A model generated the notes under the pieces. It made no database searches. It worked only from the letters and a program-made list of their open reading frames with translations, and had not been told where the DNA came from. A stretch of DNA of 64,000 nt from an uncultured Clostridia bacterium (GTDB lineage: Bacteria; Bacillota; Clostridia; Christensenellales; Borkfalkiaceae): assembly GCA_934271255.1 (NCBI GenBank), contig CAKQQS010000004.1, positions 1 through 64,000 of the forward strand, given 5' to 3'. The translations under genes and the position numbers were made by a program. Positions 51,402 through 60,084 of this stretch are shown piece after piece; within the stretch, counting starts at the first letter, position 1, and each line of letters starts with the position of its first letter.

Positions 51402-52523
51402 TTAACCGTTTATTCTTAAAGGTAGTACCAAATATAGAGAATCTTCGTCTTTATCGTCTTTAATTACGCACGGACTTATAGGACTGTTAAAACTCATATT
51501 GAGAGTCGTACCCTCTACGAATCTTAAATAATCCGCTATATATTTACCGTTAAAAGCGATAGATAAATCCTTTCCTTCGAGAGTAATATAAACGTTTTCG
51601 GTAATGTTTCCTATTTCGCTGTTCGCGGTCATGGTCATTACTTCTTCTTTTATATCCATTTTAACGAGAGTAGTTCTTTCTACCATCGATAAAACCATAA
51701 CTCTTTCCAAACTTATCGTAAATACCGTTTTGTTTACGTTTACTTTGGTAATAAAGTCTTTGGGTAATATTTGAGAATAATTCAGATATTCGCCTTCGAG
51801 CAATCTCGTTATAATAGTAGTATTACCTACTTTAACCATTAAAGCGTTTTTCTTTAAAACTACCGTTATTTTATCTTCCTGTTTATCTAAAAGTCTTACT
51901 ATTTCCGTCAAAGATCTTGCGGGAACGACCGCTTTGAAATTATCCCCTTTGCTTTCAACGAGTTTTCTTTTGGATATAGCCATTCTGAATCCATCCAGAG
52001 CGACGCATTTTATATATCCGTTTTCCACTTCGAGCAAGCAACCTTTTAATATGGGACGAGTATCTTCGGTAGAAGCCGCGAACACGGTTTTATTTATAAG
52101 TTCGGTAAAATCTTTTTGAAGTACCGTAAAACTCTTTTCGTTTATATCTTTATCTATAACGGGATATTCTTCCGGATTGTAAACGCTCATGTAAGTAACG
52201 TTTTCTCCGTACTTTATCTCCATTTTATTATCTTCGTTTATGGAAATCTCTATTTGTTCGTTTTCGAGTTTTTTAACGAAATCGGAAAAGTATTTACCCG
52301 GAACGACCGTTTCGCCTTCGTTTAAAACGCTTGCGGTTATTTTTTCTTCGATAGTGAGTTCTCCGTCGGTAGCAAGTATCAATATTTTATCTTCTTTCCC
52401 TATCGTGGTAATTTTAATACCTTCGAGTACGGGAACAGGCTTCTTTATTCCTATCGCCTTGCTTACCTTTAAAACCGCGTTTGCAAGATCCGTTCCTTCA
52501 CAATAAAACTTCATTTTATGCAC
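51402..52523 (-). CDS. dnaN: DNA polymerase III beta sliding clamp
   Basis: The 373-aa protein has the three-domain clamp fold, with MKFYCEGTDLANAVLKVSKAI at the N terminus, EDTRPILKGCLLEVENGYIKCVALDGFRMA in domain 2, and a C terminus ending LYLVLPLRING. AGGAG precedes the ATG. dnaA, its usual upstream partner, is absent; only a 414-bp AT-rich gap and rsmG lie upstream. Confidence 0.96.
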   Translation of the reverse strand: MHKMKFYCEGTDLANAVLKVSKAIGIKKPVPVLEGIKITTIGKEDKILILATDGELTIEEKITASVLNEGETVVPGKYFSDFVKKLENEQIEISINEDNKMEIKYGENVTYMSVYNPEEYPVIDKDINEKSFTVLQKDFTELINKTVFAASTEDTRPILKGCLLEVENGYIKCVALDGFRMAISKRKLVESKGDNFKAVVPARSLTEIVRLLDKQEDKITVVLKKNALMVKVGNTTIITRLLEGEYLNYSQILPKDFITKVNVNKTVFTISLERVMVLSMVERTTLVKMDIKEEVMTMTANSEIGNITENVYITLEGKDLSIAFNGKYIADYLRFVEGTTLNMSFNSPISPCVIKDDKDEDSLYLVLPLRING

Positions 52524-52937
52524 TCCTGATTATTTTTTCCTTCACCGTAAAGATGATAATTATATTATTAAAATTAAGTAGTAGTATGTAGTAGAAAAGT
52601 TGATAGTGTTAATAACTTAATTTTCTTATATTTCGAATAAACTTAGAAAGTTTAGTCGATTACGATATAAATTATACTATAAAAAGATAAAAAATGCAAT
52701 ACTTTTTTATGTTTATAACGTTAATTTTTCAGTTGATAACTTTGTGGGTTAAGTGTTGAAAAAAACAGTTTTTTTGTTGACAACTTTTTAAACTTTAAAA
52801 ACTTTTTTAAAATAAAAATAAAAATAATTGCATAAATGAATATTCCACCGAAAATGTTGATAAAATTGTGAATCCTTTATTTTTAATGTTTATAAAAAAG
52901 AATTGTAATTTATTTAGTTTTATGGTATTATAAAAAT
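52524..52937. promoter_or_regulatory. AT-rich divergent region between dnaN and rsmG
   Basis: No gene is seen. The dnaN promoter is TTGCAT (52694-52699), 17 nt, TATAAT (52671-52676) on the minus strand. The rsmG promoter is TTGTAA (52903-52908), 17 nt, TATTAT (52926-52931) with TGG, 6 nt before the ATG. Degenerate DnaA-box-like elements occur: TTATCAACA as complement of 52855-52863 (one mismatch), and weaker forms near 52731, 52744 and 52776. This could be an origin-associated or DnaA-regulated region, but gene strand bias does not switch here. Confidence 0.45.
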
Positions 52938-53624
52938 ATGGAAGAATTATTTAAAAATTACGATATTTTTTTAACCGAAAAACAACTTGAAAAGTTTGAA
53001 AAATATAAGAAAATCCTACTTTTTTGGAACGAAAAGTTTAATCTTACCGCAATTAAAGAAGATAACGAAATAGTGTTGAAACATTTTGTCGACAGTGTGA
53101 AATACTTTAATATTTACGATGTGGATAAAAAAATAATAGACGTCGGTTCGGGCGCGGGCTTTCCCTCTATTCCTATTAAAATAATAAGGGAAGATTTGGA
53201 TATTACTATGGTCGAATCCACTTTGAAAAAGTGTAATTTTTTAAAAGAGTGTATAAAAGAGTTGGATTTAAAAGGTATAAGAGTCGTGAACGCCAGATGC
53301 GAAGATTTGGCGAAAGAAGAATCTTATCGCGAAAAGTTCGATTACGGAACGGCGAGAGCGGTGGCAAGACTCAATACGTTATGCGAGTACGTTTTGCCTT
53401 TCGTTAAAATAAACGGTAAGTTCGTTTCGTATAAAGGAAAAGACGCGAAAGAAGAACTCGAAGAAGCGAAAAACGCGATAAACGTTTTAGGCGGAGAATA
53501 TTTAAAAACTTTAACTTTTAATTTGCAGGACGCCGAAAGAAATATTATAATTATAAATAAGGTAAAAAATACCGATAAAAAATACCCTAGGGGAAAAGGA
53601 AAGGAAAGGTCTAAGCCGTTATAA
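52938..53624 (+). CDS. rsmG: 16S rRNA m7G527 methyltransferase RsmG (GidB)
   Basis: The 228-aa protein is a SAM-dependent methyltransferase with the family start (FLTEKQLEKFEKYKKILLFWNEKFNLTAI), the SAM site DVGSGAGFPSIPIKI, and the GTARAVARLNTLCEYVLPFVK motif. It methylates G527 of 16S rRNA. No Shine-Dalgarno is present; the -10 box ends 6 nt before the ATG, so the mRNA is probably leaderless. It overlaps the next gene by TAATG. Confidence 0.96.
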   Translation: MEELFKNYDIFLTEKQLEKFEKYKKILLFWNEKFNLTAIKEDNEIVLKHFVDSVKYFNIYDVDKKIIDVGSGAGFPSIPIKIIREDLDITMVESTLKKCNFLKECIKELDLKGIRVVNARCEDLAKEESYREKFDYGTARAVARLNTLCEYVLPFVKINGKFVSYKGKDAKEELEEAKNAINVLGGEYLKTLTFNLQDAERNIIIINKVKNTDKKYPRGKGKERSKPL

Positions 53625-54082
53625 TGATAGATAAATCGAAAGCCGTTTGTTTTTCGGGACACAGATTGATTGAAAAAGATTTCGACGCCGTAAAATTATA
53701 TAACGTTATAGAAAATTATATAAATAAAGGAATGACTTATTTTTTGTGCGGTATGGCGTTGGGATTCGATACTCTCGTTTTTAAAACTCTCGAAAAATTA
53801 AGAAAAAATCACGATATTAAAATAATAGCCTGCGTGCCGTGCAGAAATCAAAGCGAAAAATACAACTCTCTACAAAAAAAAGAATACGACAGAATGATTT
53901 CGGTCGCCGACGAAGTAATTGTTTTAAACGAAAAATATACCGTTTACTGTATGATGCAAAGAAATAAGTATATGGTAGATAACAGCAGTAATCTGATAGT
54001 TTATTACAGAAACTTAAAAGGCGGAACTTATAACACGTTAAAATACGCGCTCGAACAAGATATAAATATAGAATACGTTTAG
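53624..54082 (+). CDS. YpsA-like SLOG domain protein (DUF1273 type)
   Basis: The 152-aa protein has the YpsA pattern: CFSGHRLIEKDF, FLCGMALGFDTLVFKTLEKL, ACVPCRNQSEKYNS, and RNKYMVDNSSNLIVYYRNLKGGTYNTLKYAL. SLOG domains bind nucleotides or ligands derived from them; YpsA affects cell division and stress resistance in Bacillus and Staphylococcus. It is translationally coupled to rsmG by a 1-nt overlap. A strong terminator follows. Confidence 0.88.
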   Translation: MIDKSKAVCFSGHRLIEKDFDAVKLYNVIENYINKGMTYFLCGMALGFDTLVFKTLEKLRKNHDIKIIACVPCRNQSEKYNSLQKKEYDRMISVADEVIVLNEKYTVYCMMQRNKYMVDNSSNLIVYYRNLKGGTYNTLKYALEQDINIEYV

Positions 54083-54093
54083 AAAATAAAATT

Positions 54094-54121
54094 AACCGCG
54101 CTGCAAAATCGCAGCGCGGTT
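54094..54121. terminator. Bidirectional terminator between the SLOG gene and lemA
   Basis: AACCGCGCTGC (54094-54104) pairs with 54111-54121, followed by TGTTTTTCGG on the plus strand. On the minus strand AATTTTATTTTC follows, so it probably also ends the lemA operon. Confidence 0.85.
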
Positions 54122-54141
54122 TGTTTTTCGGTTATTTCTTA

Positions 54142-54822
54142 TTAAAAGAAAACTCCCCTTGCTTCTTCTTTGACTTCTTTCGTAGCGATGAAAGGTATTC
54201 TCGTTTTTAAACCTTCTTCGTCCGCAACGAGAAGTTTAAGAGGCCAAACGTGTATTTCTCTGTTCCAGAGATTGATACTGTCGTTGTAAAGTTCTCTTGC
54301 CGCCGTAATTTCTTTTTGAAGATAAGCGTTTTGTTGCATAGCGTCCGCTATTTCCTGATGGGCTTTCAAATCAGGGTATCTTTCTACCGCGATGTTGATA
54401 GAACGGGAAAGTCCGTCCAACGTGCTTGCGACTTCGTTTCTTTCGGCGTCGCTTTGAGCGTCGGGATTGACTCCGCCGCGATACGCCGCGATTTTAGTTA
54501 AGGTTTCTTGTTCGTAATCGAGCGCTTTATCTAAAAGTTTAGCGCAGTTTTTCAAAATTACGACTCTTTGTTCAAGATAGTTGTCTATTTGAGAAGCGTC
54601 GTGTTGTATTTTTTGTTGAATCTGCTCAAAGTGTTGTTTATGCTTAGCCTTTTTTACCATTACGATAAGCCCCGTAACGATAGGAATGGGTAAAATCCAA
54701 GAAATATAATTAAAGAATATTTTAGTGCCTTTACCGCATTTTACGGGAAGTTGCTTAGCAACGACGTTTACGTCTAAACCTTCGGGTCTGGAAGGGGTAT
54801 TTAATTCGTCTAATTGATCCAT
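54142..54822 (-). CDS. lemA: LemA family protein
   Basis: The 226-aa protein has one membrane segment (FFNYISWILPIPIVTGLIVMV, about residues 36-56) and then a long helical coiled domain with the LemA pattern (QIDNYLEQRVVILKNCAKLLDKALDYE... LDGLSRSINIAVERYPDLKAHQEIADAMQQ... NDSINLWNREIHVWP). LemA proteins are membrane-associated helical bundles of poorly known role. AAGGAG precedes the ATG. The gene is 12 nt downstream of a large membrane protein gene, and the two probably function together. Confidence 0.9.
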   Translation of the reverse strand: MDQLDELNTPSRPEGLDVNVVAKQLPVKCGKGTKIFFNYISWILPIPIVTGLIVMVKKAKHKQHFEQIQQKIQHDASQIDNYLEQRVVILKNCAKLLDKALDYEQETLTKIAAYRGGVNPDAQSDAERNEVASTLDGLSRSINIAVERYPDLKAHQEIADAMQQNAYLQKEITAARELYNDSINLWNREIHVWPLKLLVADEEGLKTRIPFIATKEVKEEARGVFF

Positions 54823-54834
54823 TTTTTAATCTCC

Positions 54835-56649
54835 TTATTGTTTAAATATTTTGTCTATTTTTTCGTCAAAAGCGGTTTGGTCGTCGTTTACCAAAAACGC
54901 TAATAAACCTTTTTTATAACTGTAAGAACCGTTAATTCCGACGTCGTTAAACTCAGTCGTGTTGGAAAAGCCTTTGAACTTGTTTTCTTCGATTCCTAAG
55001 TTTTTCATTGAAAGTATCGCTTCGTTGTATACGGGTATGTATTCAACCCACGGAACGGGTACGGTGTGCATTCTTCCGTCCCTGCCTAATCTCGGAATAT
55101 AATCCACTCTGTTTAAAGTGGTGTAAGAATAGTTATGTAGTCTTATTTTATCCGATTTATTGTCTTTATTTATCAAAGACGCTTTTATAATCGTTCTCGT
55201 ATCGGGAGCGGTCGGCGCGAAAGAACCTACGTCTAACGAGTTTGCCATACATTCCGCTTCAAAACAAGTAAAGTTGCTTGCGTAGTCTTTTTTGTAAATA
55301 TAGTCGACAGTTTTGGTTTGTTGATATATAGGTACGCAAAGCAATGGCGCGAACTGAAAATAAAAGTTTTTAAAATATTCTTCGTGAAAAGTCAAAAACC
55401 GTTGTTTTATAACTTCGTAGTCGTGGTGTAAAAACCTTGAAAAGTCCGTGTTTAAATCCCAGTTAACGGAATGTTCCGTCGTTATGACGTTGAGTTTTCC
55501 GTCTTTAAAGAAATTGAAATCGTCGCCGTAAGGATCGGGAACTTTGATAAGGTCTATCATATTTTGTTGAGCGAGAGGCGTAAACATAAGTCTGAACTGA
55601 ACTTCGTTGTCGCGGTTTTTAGCCCCGAACAAAACTTCAAATTCGCTGTTTGCCATTTCTGTAAAGTTTCCGCCCGCCGCAGATGATTTTTTTGCAACCT
55701 TAGATAAAGCCTTTTTGCCTTTTTTTACCGTTCTTTCGACTTGTTTTTCGTTCATCTTTTCTACGTCGGTAGCCGTTCTCGAAAAATGAAGGTCGGGAGC
55801 CGCTTCCGAACAAAACGTCAGTCGAGTATGGTAATGGTAATAAGGTTTTGGTTTAACGACGCTTGCCGTTAAAATCTGCGTGTGATGAACGGTACGGTAT
55901 CCGCCGTTACTGCTGCGTTCTCTCGTCGTCCAGTGAATAGTGATAGAACCCGTATAAGTATAAACCCCCATTTTGTGAACCAAATCTCTTTCTATCAAAA
56001 AAGGATTGCCTTTGATAGAGCCCGACACGGCTTCGACGGTGGACGAGTTGATGTCCCCGTTTTCGTTAAAACCGAACCGTTCGTGCATATAATCGAAACT
56101 TTTGGAGTCAAGACAGTCGTTCATTTCAAATAACGGCAACGTTTTTTGAATAAGGTGGTTTGTGCTTTTATATGTAAATTGATCGACCAGCGGACGCATT
56201 TTCGACACGCATTCAAGCCGTATGTCTTCCGCTTTTTTAAACTCTATATCCCGTTCGTTTTTAAGGTGGTTGATTTCTTTGTTAAGCTTTTTGACTATCA
56301 GAACGATAAGTCCCGCTCCGCCCGCCGCTCCGACCAAAAAACAGGGAATACATATTTCAAAACGTTTTGATATAAAAGCGAACACGAGCGCGGTTAAACT
56401 TCCCGCAAACAGCAAAATAGTAAAGAAAATAGAAAACCCTTTCAAGGCGCGTTTGGAACGTAGCCTTTGTTTGATTTTTTCTACTTTATGTACTTGTTTA
56501 TCGTATTGTTTAACCCGATGAGCGTTTTCTTCTATATTTATATTAGATTGTTTGACTACTTCGTCAAAATACTTTTCGGCGTTTTCTTTAAACGCGGGTT
56601 TGTATTTATTGACGTAATCTTTTCTCGGTGCGTAAATAAAATCGTCCAT
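54835..56649 (-). CDS. Membrane protein of unknown function paired with LemA
   Basis: The 604-aa protein has a helical, charged N terminus (residues 1-85), two close membrane segments (about 88-128: FSIFFTILLFAGSLTALVFAF and CFLVGAAGGAGLIVLIV), a coiled stretch, and a large C-terminal soluble domain rich in aromatic residues (SITIHWTTRERSSNGGYRTVHHTQILTASVVKPKPYYHYHTRLTF). I do not recognise the family; similar large two-TM proteins sit next to lemA in other Bacillota and Mollicutes, an association from general knowledge. A TTGTAA-17-TAAAAT promoter (56666-56694) and AAAGGAG precede it. Confidence 0.8.
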   Translation of the reverse strand: MDDFIYAPRKDYVNKYKPAFKENAEKYFDEVVKQSNINIEENAHRVKQYDKQVHKVEKIKQRLRSKRALKGFSIFFTILLFAGSLTALVFAFISKRFEICIPCFLVGAAGGAGLIVLIVKKLNKEINHLKNERDIEFKKAEDIRLECVSKMRPLVDQFTYKSTNHLIQKTLPLFEMNDCLDSKSFDYMHERFGFNENGDINSSTVEAVSGSIKGNPFLIERDLVHKMGVYTYTGSITIHWTTRERSSNGGYRTVHHTQILTASVVKPKPYYHYHTRLTFCSEAAPDLHFSRTATDVEKMNEKQVERTVKKGKKALSKVAKKSSAAGGNFTEMANSEFEVLFGAKNRDNEVQFRLMFTPLAQQNMIDLIKVPDPYGDDFNFFKDGKLNVITTEHSVNWDLNTDFSRFLHHDYEVIKQRFLTFHEEYFKNFYFQFAPLLCVPIYQQTKTVDYIYKKDYASNFTCFEAECMANSLDVGSFAPTAPDTRTIIKASLINKDNKSDKIRLHNYSYTTLNRVDYIPRLGRDGRMHTVPVPWVEYIPVYNEAILSMKNLGIEENKFKGFSNTTEFNDVGINGSYSYKKGLLAFLVNDDQTAFDEKIDKIFKQ

Positions 56650-56665
56650 AATGCTCCTTTAAAGT

Positions 56666-56694
56666 ATTTTAGCATAATTTTTTTAACATTACAA
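56666..56694 (-). promoter_or_regulatory. Promoter of the lemA operon
   Basis: TTGTAA (56689-56694), a 17-nt spacer ending in TGC, and TAAAAT (56666-56671) on the minus strand. Confidence 0.75.
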
Positions 56695-56796
56695 GTAATA
56701 TAATAAATATTATATTAACATTTTTTAAAAACTTTCCCGCCCGCGCCCCTTTCTTTTGTCCGAACACATTATAACAATTTTTAAAAAACCACGATA

Positions 56797-56827
56797 TAAA
56801 AAAAACGGCGGAAAGTTTATTCCGCCG
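56797..56827 (-). terminator. ypeB terminator
   Basis: CGGCGGAA (56806-56813) and TTCCGCCG (56820-56827) form an 8-bp stem followed on the minus strand by eight T residues. Confidence 0.85.
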
Positions 56828-56862
56828 CTTTAATTTATAGCGAATAATTATTAAAAAGTATT

Positions 56863-58761
56863 TTAGTATATCAACGAGCCGTCGGTGGTGTCGATTACTT
56901 TAAAAATGTTGAGTTCGGCGCCCGTCGTCGCGCTTATATATACGTAATAAACGTAACCGTCGTAGTCGCCCGCCACTTCGTAGGAAAGTTCTTCGTTCAT
57001 AGTGCCGACGGGAATCAACGCAAGTCTTACCGAATATACGTCGAGTTTGTCGGACACTCTTGCGAGCGCTTCGTCCTGCGGTATTTCCGCCCCGTCTATT
57101 TTTCTTTCTTTATGGTTGCAGTAATACGAAATCGCTTCGTAACCGATGACTTTACCGCTGGTTAAACATACTTTGACTTTAATCAAATCGTTGTAAACTA
57201 TCACCCCGTTTTGTTCGTAAGCAAAGTTGTACGTCGCGGTGTTGCCAGCTACCTGTTGCCATACCGCGGTCATGTTTTCTATGCCTTGCTCCGCTAAAAA
57301 CTTTTCGGCGCAAGTTTTGGCGTCCGACTCGGTAACTACCCCTTTCTCGCAACCGTTGTCAACCGAAAAAAGTATCAATTTTCCGCCGACTTTACTTATT
57401 TCGGCGAAAACCGATTTTCCGTCCGCCAGACCGTTTATGAAATACACGTCGTGCTTGCCGTCGACTTTTTCCGTTTCGGTTATTTCGATTTTTCCCAAAT
57501 AATCGAACGTCTTGAAAAAAACGTCTTCCGCTTGCGATTTTGTTATTTCTTCGCCCGAAAGAATCAACGTTTCGTTGATTTTCGAGTCGGAAAACGCTCC
57601 GTCGTAAATAAGTTCGGGATATTCTATCGAAAGGTTTTGCATTTCGCCGAACGCGGTCGAAATCAAGTCCCCTTTATTGTTCAAAAGTCCCTTGAAATCG
57701 TACCCGTCCAACTTGCCGTTCAGTTCGTCGACCTTGCTTTTGAGTTCCGCCGTAACTTCGTAAAGATTTATAAGCGTTTGTTTTTCTTCGTCCGAAAGAG
57801 ATTTTCCCGAAATAAGTTTATTGTTCAGCGTTTTGGAATAATCCCCCACCTGATTTATAAACTTTTGCAACTTAAACTTGTTTTCGTCGTCGAGCGGCAA
57901 ATCGGACAAATCGCTCGTGATAAGTTCGCTGTCCACGATAACGTCGACGAGTAACCGTTGTTGTTCTTCTTCCCCTTCGGCAATCGCGAGTTTGCTTAAA
58001 TTAAGGTCGAGATTGTTTAAAGACTCGCTGAACTCGTAATAATTTTTACGGTAACTGCCCGAAAGTCCTTTGTCCGTTTGGTCGGGCAAAAGGTAATTCA
58101 TCGTCAAAAGAGTGCCTAGCGCAAGCACCGTTACGCCGAGCGTTATAACCGCCGTAAGCCACCCGCCTACGCCCCCTTTTTTATTTTTCTCTTTCTCGTA
58201 TTTTCGTTTAGCCTTATTCTCTTTGTCGAGTTGCTTATTTTTGATTTTTTCTTCCTTTAAAGCCCGCTTATTCATGGCTTTTTGCTTTTTTAAACGCATT
58301 TTTTCGGCTTTTTCTTCTTTAAGGCGTTTAATTCTCGCCGCTTTCGTTTCGTGTTTTATCATATCGAGCCGTTCTTGTCTGAGCCGTTTAAGTTCTTCCT
58401 TACGCGCTTTGGCTTCCAACTTCTTTTTCTTTAATTCTTTTTCTTTCTGAGCCTTTATCTTTTGTTTTTCGGCTTTCTTCATCGCCTTGATTTTAGCGAG
58501 TTCGACTCTTTTTTCGGCTTTTATTCTTTCCTTTTCGGCTTTCTTTTCTTCGCGAAGTTTTTTATTTTCCGCTTTTCTGTCCTTAATTTCCTTAACCGCT
58601 CGGCTAAAATCACCCTTTTTCGCCCCGCGTTCTTTTGCGGCGGTTTTCTTTTTGGGCGAGGAAACGCTCTTTTTGGTATTCTTTTTAGTAGAAACGGGCT
58701 TTTTTACGTTGTTTTCGCGTTGCTCGTTCGTCGTAGCGACGTCCTTTTTATTTTCTTCCAT
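56863..58761 (-). CDS. ypeB: Germination protein YpeB with a long Lys/Glu-rich cytosolic extension
   Basis: YpeB stabilises and controls the spore cortex-lytic enzyme SleB. The C-terminal ~400 residues carry the YpeB region with PepSY-type repeats (ENMTAVWQQVAGNTATYNFAYEQNGVIVYNDLIKVKV; SYEVAGDYDGYVYYVYISATTG). I chose ATG at 58761 (632 aa) because AAGGAG precedes it and it lies 12 nt after the sleB stop. A membrane segment lies near residues 200-225. The first ~198 residues are an extremely Lys/Glu/Arg-rich helix, absent from the ~450-aa Bacillus protein, which would sit on the cytosolic side. Confidence 0.88.
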   Translation of the reverse strand: MEENKKDVATTNEQRENNVKKPVSTKKNTKKSVSSPKKKTAAKERGAKKGDFSRAVKEIKDRKAENKKLREEKKAEKERIKAEKRVELAKIKAMKKAEKQKIKAQKEKELKKKKLEAKARKEELKRLRQERLDMIKHETKAARIKRLKEEKAEKMRLKKQKAMNKRALKEEKIKNKQLDKENKAKRKYEKEKNKKGGVGGWLTAVITLGVTVLALGTLLTMNYLLPDQTDKGLSGSYRKNYYEFSESLNNLDLNLSKLAIAEGEEEQQRLLVDVIVDSELITSDLSDLPLDDENKFKLQKFINQVGDYSKTLNNKLISGKSLSDEEKQTLINLYEVTAELKSKVDELNGKLDGYDFKGLLNNKGDLISTAFGEMQNLSIEYPELIYDGAFSDSKINETLILSGEEITKSQAEDVFFKTFDYLGKIEITETEKVDGKHDVYFINGLADGKSVFAEISKVGGKLILFSVDNGCEKGVVTESDAKTCAEKFLAEQGIENMTAVWQQVAGNTATYNFAYEQNGVIVYNDLIKVKVCLTSGKVIGYEAISYYCNHKERKIDGAEIPQDEALARVSDKLDVYSVRLALIPVGTMNEELSYEVAGDYDGYVYYVYISATTGAELNIFKVIDTTDGSLIY

Positions 58762-58772
58762 AACAATTCTCC

Positions 58773-59492
58773 TTATATCGCGAATACGTGCGAGCCGATA
58801 ACAAGCACGACTTGTCTGTTGTAAATCCACGCGCTCGTGGCGATTGCGGGGTTATAGTAATAAATCGCTCCGCCCGTCGGGTCCCAGCCGTTTAAAGCGT
58901 CCCGAGCGGCTTTCCTTGCCGTTTCGTTCGGGGTAAGGTTTATTTGCCCGTCGGTTACGCAGGTAAAAGCGTTTGCCTGATAAACTACCCCTGACACGCT
59001 GTTCGGGAAAGACGAGTTTTTAACTCTGTTTAAAACAACCGCTCCGACGGCGACTTGCCCGACGTAACTCTCTCCGCGCGCTTCGGCGTAAATGAGTTTA
59101 GCCAAAAGTTCGGCGTCGGTGTTTTTGCTGACGCCGTGAGTTTTGTCAGGGGTAAGATTTATGCCCAACGCCGCAAGCGTTTTTGAACCTACCACCCCGT
59201 CGGCGGTAAGTCCGTTCTTTTTTTGGAAATAAATAACCGCTTTTTTCGTGCCTGCGCCGAAAATTCCGTCGACCGCGCCGTTATAGTATCCCCAGTTTTT
59301 AAGTTTTCTTTGTATCGCTTTTACGGTATCGCCCCTGTCGCCTTGTTTTACGAGCGCGACGGAAGTCGTTGTTTCTTCGTACGCGCTTGAAGTTAATACC
59401 GAATGCGAAGACGTTCTTACGGCGAAAACCGTTCCGAAAATCAAACACATGGCAATAAGACAAAGCGCCGACGTTTCAAATAACTTTTTCAT
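58773..59492 (-). CDS. sleB: Spore cortex-lytic enzyme SleB
   Basis: The 239-aa protein has a signal segment (residues 5-26), a peptidoglycan-binding domain (QGDRGDTVKAIQRKLKNWGYYNGAVDGIFGAGT, about 48-108), and a SleB-type hydrolase domain (Hydrolase_2; LLAKLIYAEARGESYVGQVAVGAVVLNRV) with the catalytic Glu in YAEARGE. SleB is a lytic transglycosylase acting on muramic-lactam cortex during germination. No ribosome-binding site directly precedes the ATG; AAGGAGG lies 40 nt upstream, before a hairpin or short leader ORF. It precedes ypeB, as expected. Confidence 0.95.
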   Translation of the reverse strand: MKKLFETSALCLIAMCLIFGTVFAVRTSSHSVLTSSAYEETTTSVALVKQGDRGDTVKAIQRKLKNWGYYNGAVDGIFGAGTKKAVIYFQKKNGLTADGVVGSKTLAALGINLTPDKTHGVSKNTDAELLAKLIYAEARGESYVGQVAVGAVVLNRVKNSSFPNSVSGVVYQANAFTCVTDGQINLTPNETARKAARDALNGWDPTGGAIYYYNPAIATSAWIYNRQVVLVIGSHVFAI

Positions 59493-59525
59493 CTTTGTTT
59501 ATACTTGAAAAAAGCCCTTTTCAAG
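59490..59525 (-). CDS. Putative 11-codon leader ORF or hairpin before sleB
   Basis: AAGGAGG is followed nine nt later by TTG, which opens a short frame (MKRAFFKYKQR) whose TGA overlaps the sleB ATG (ATGA). The same segment can fold as ACTTGAAAA/TTTTTCAAGT. Either translational coupling through the short ORF or a hairpin that brings the strong ribosome-binding site near the ATG would explain sleB translation. Confidence 0.35.
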
Positions 59526-59538
59526 TAAGAAAACCTCC

Positions 59539-60072
59539 TTATTTTTTAATTTTGTTTTTGAAATCCCTTATAATTTCCATAATTTTAGACTTATACTTAA
59601 AATCCGTTTGCCCGTCGAAACATAACGGCGGGTACAAAACGCACCACCAGTTGTTCCCTTTGCCCGAACCGAGATTTATTATCAAAGCCCTGTAAAAACC
59701 TTCCTTTAAAGTAAGGTCTTCGTATACGCGGGTAGGGAACTTTTCGGTACAAAACTTCGCCGTCGCCGAATAATTAAACCCGTTTTCTTTCAGCGTTTTG
59801 TTCGCAACGCGTTCTATGTCTTTGATTTTCGAGTTTAAAATCTTTTCGCAACTGTTTTTGTCCTTGATTTGCGCAATCACGGGCGTGAGATATTTGACGA
59901 CGGCGTCTTTGACTTTATACTTGACGTTTTGGTCTTTCTCGTCGTTGCCGTCCGCCCTGATATGCAACCTTAAATATTCCGTTTCGGGCGTTCCGACCGT
60001 TTTCGTATACCCTAAAATCATCGTCAAAACTATTATGGTTAATAAAAATAAACTTATGCACAACTTTTTCAT
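59539..60072 (-). CDS. spoIIR: Stage II sporulation protein R
   Basis: SpoIIR is made in the forespore and triggers SpoIIGA to process pro-sigma-E in the mother cell. I chose ATG at 60072 (177 aa) with a GGAG site 7 nt upstream and a signal segment (KKLCISLFLLTIIVLTMILGY). The diagnostic core is present: EYLRLHIRADGNDEKDQNVKYKVKDAV and the NWWCVLYPPLCF motif. It is followed by sleB and ypeB, forming a sporulation/germination group. Confidence 0.96.
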   Translation of the reverse strand: MKKLCISLFLLTIIVLTMILGYTKTVGTPETEYLRLHIRADGNDEKDQNVKYKVKDAVVKYLTPVIAQIKDKNSCEKILNSKIKDIERVANKTLKENGFNYSATAKFCTEKFPTRVYEDLTLKEGFYRALIINLGSGKGNNWWCVLYPPLCFDGQTDFKYKSKIMEIIRDFKNKIKK

Positions 60073-60084
60073 ATTTTCGCTCCG

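Noticed and set aside
52524..52937. Definite replication origin
   Set aside because: Only degenerate DnaA-box-like sites, no dnaA, and genes on both sides are mainly minus-strand, so strand bias does not switch. Kept only as a possibility.
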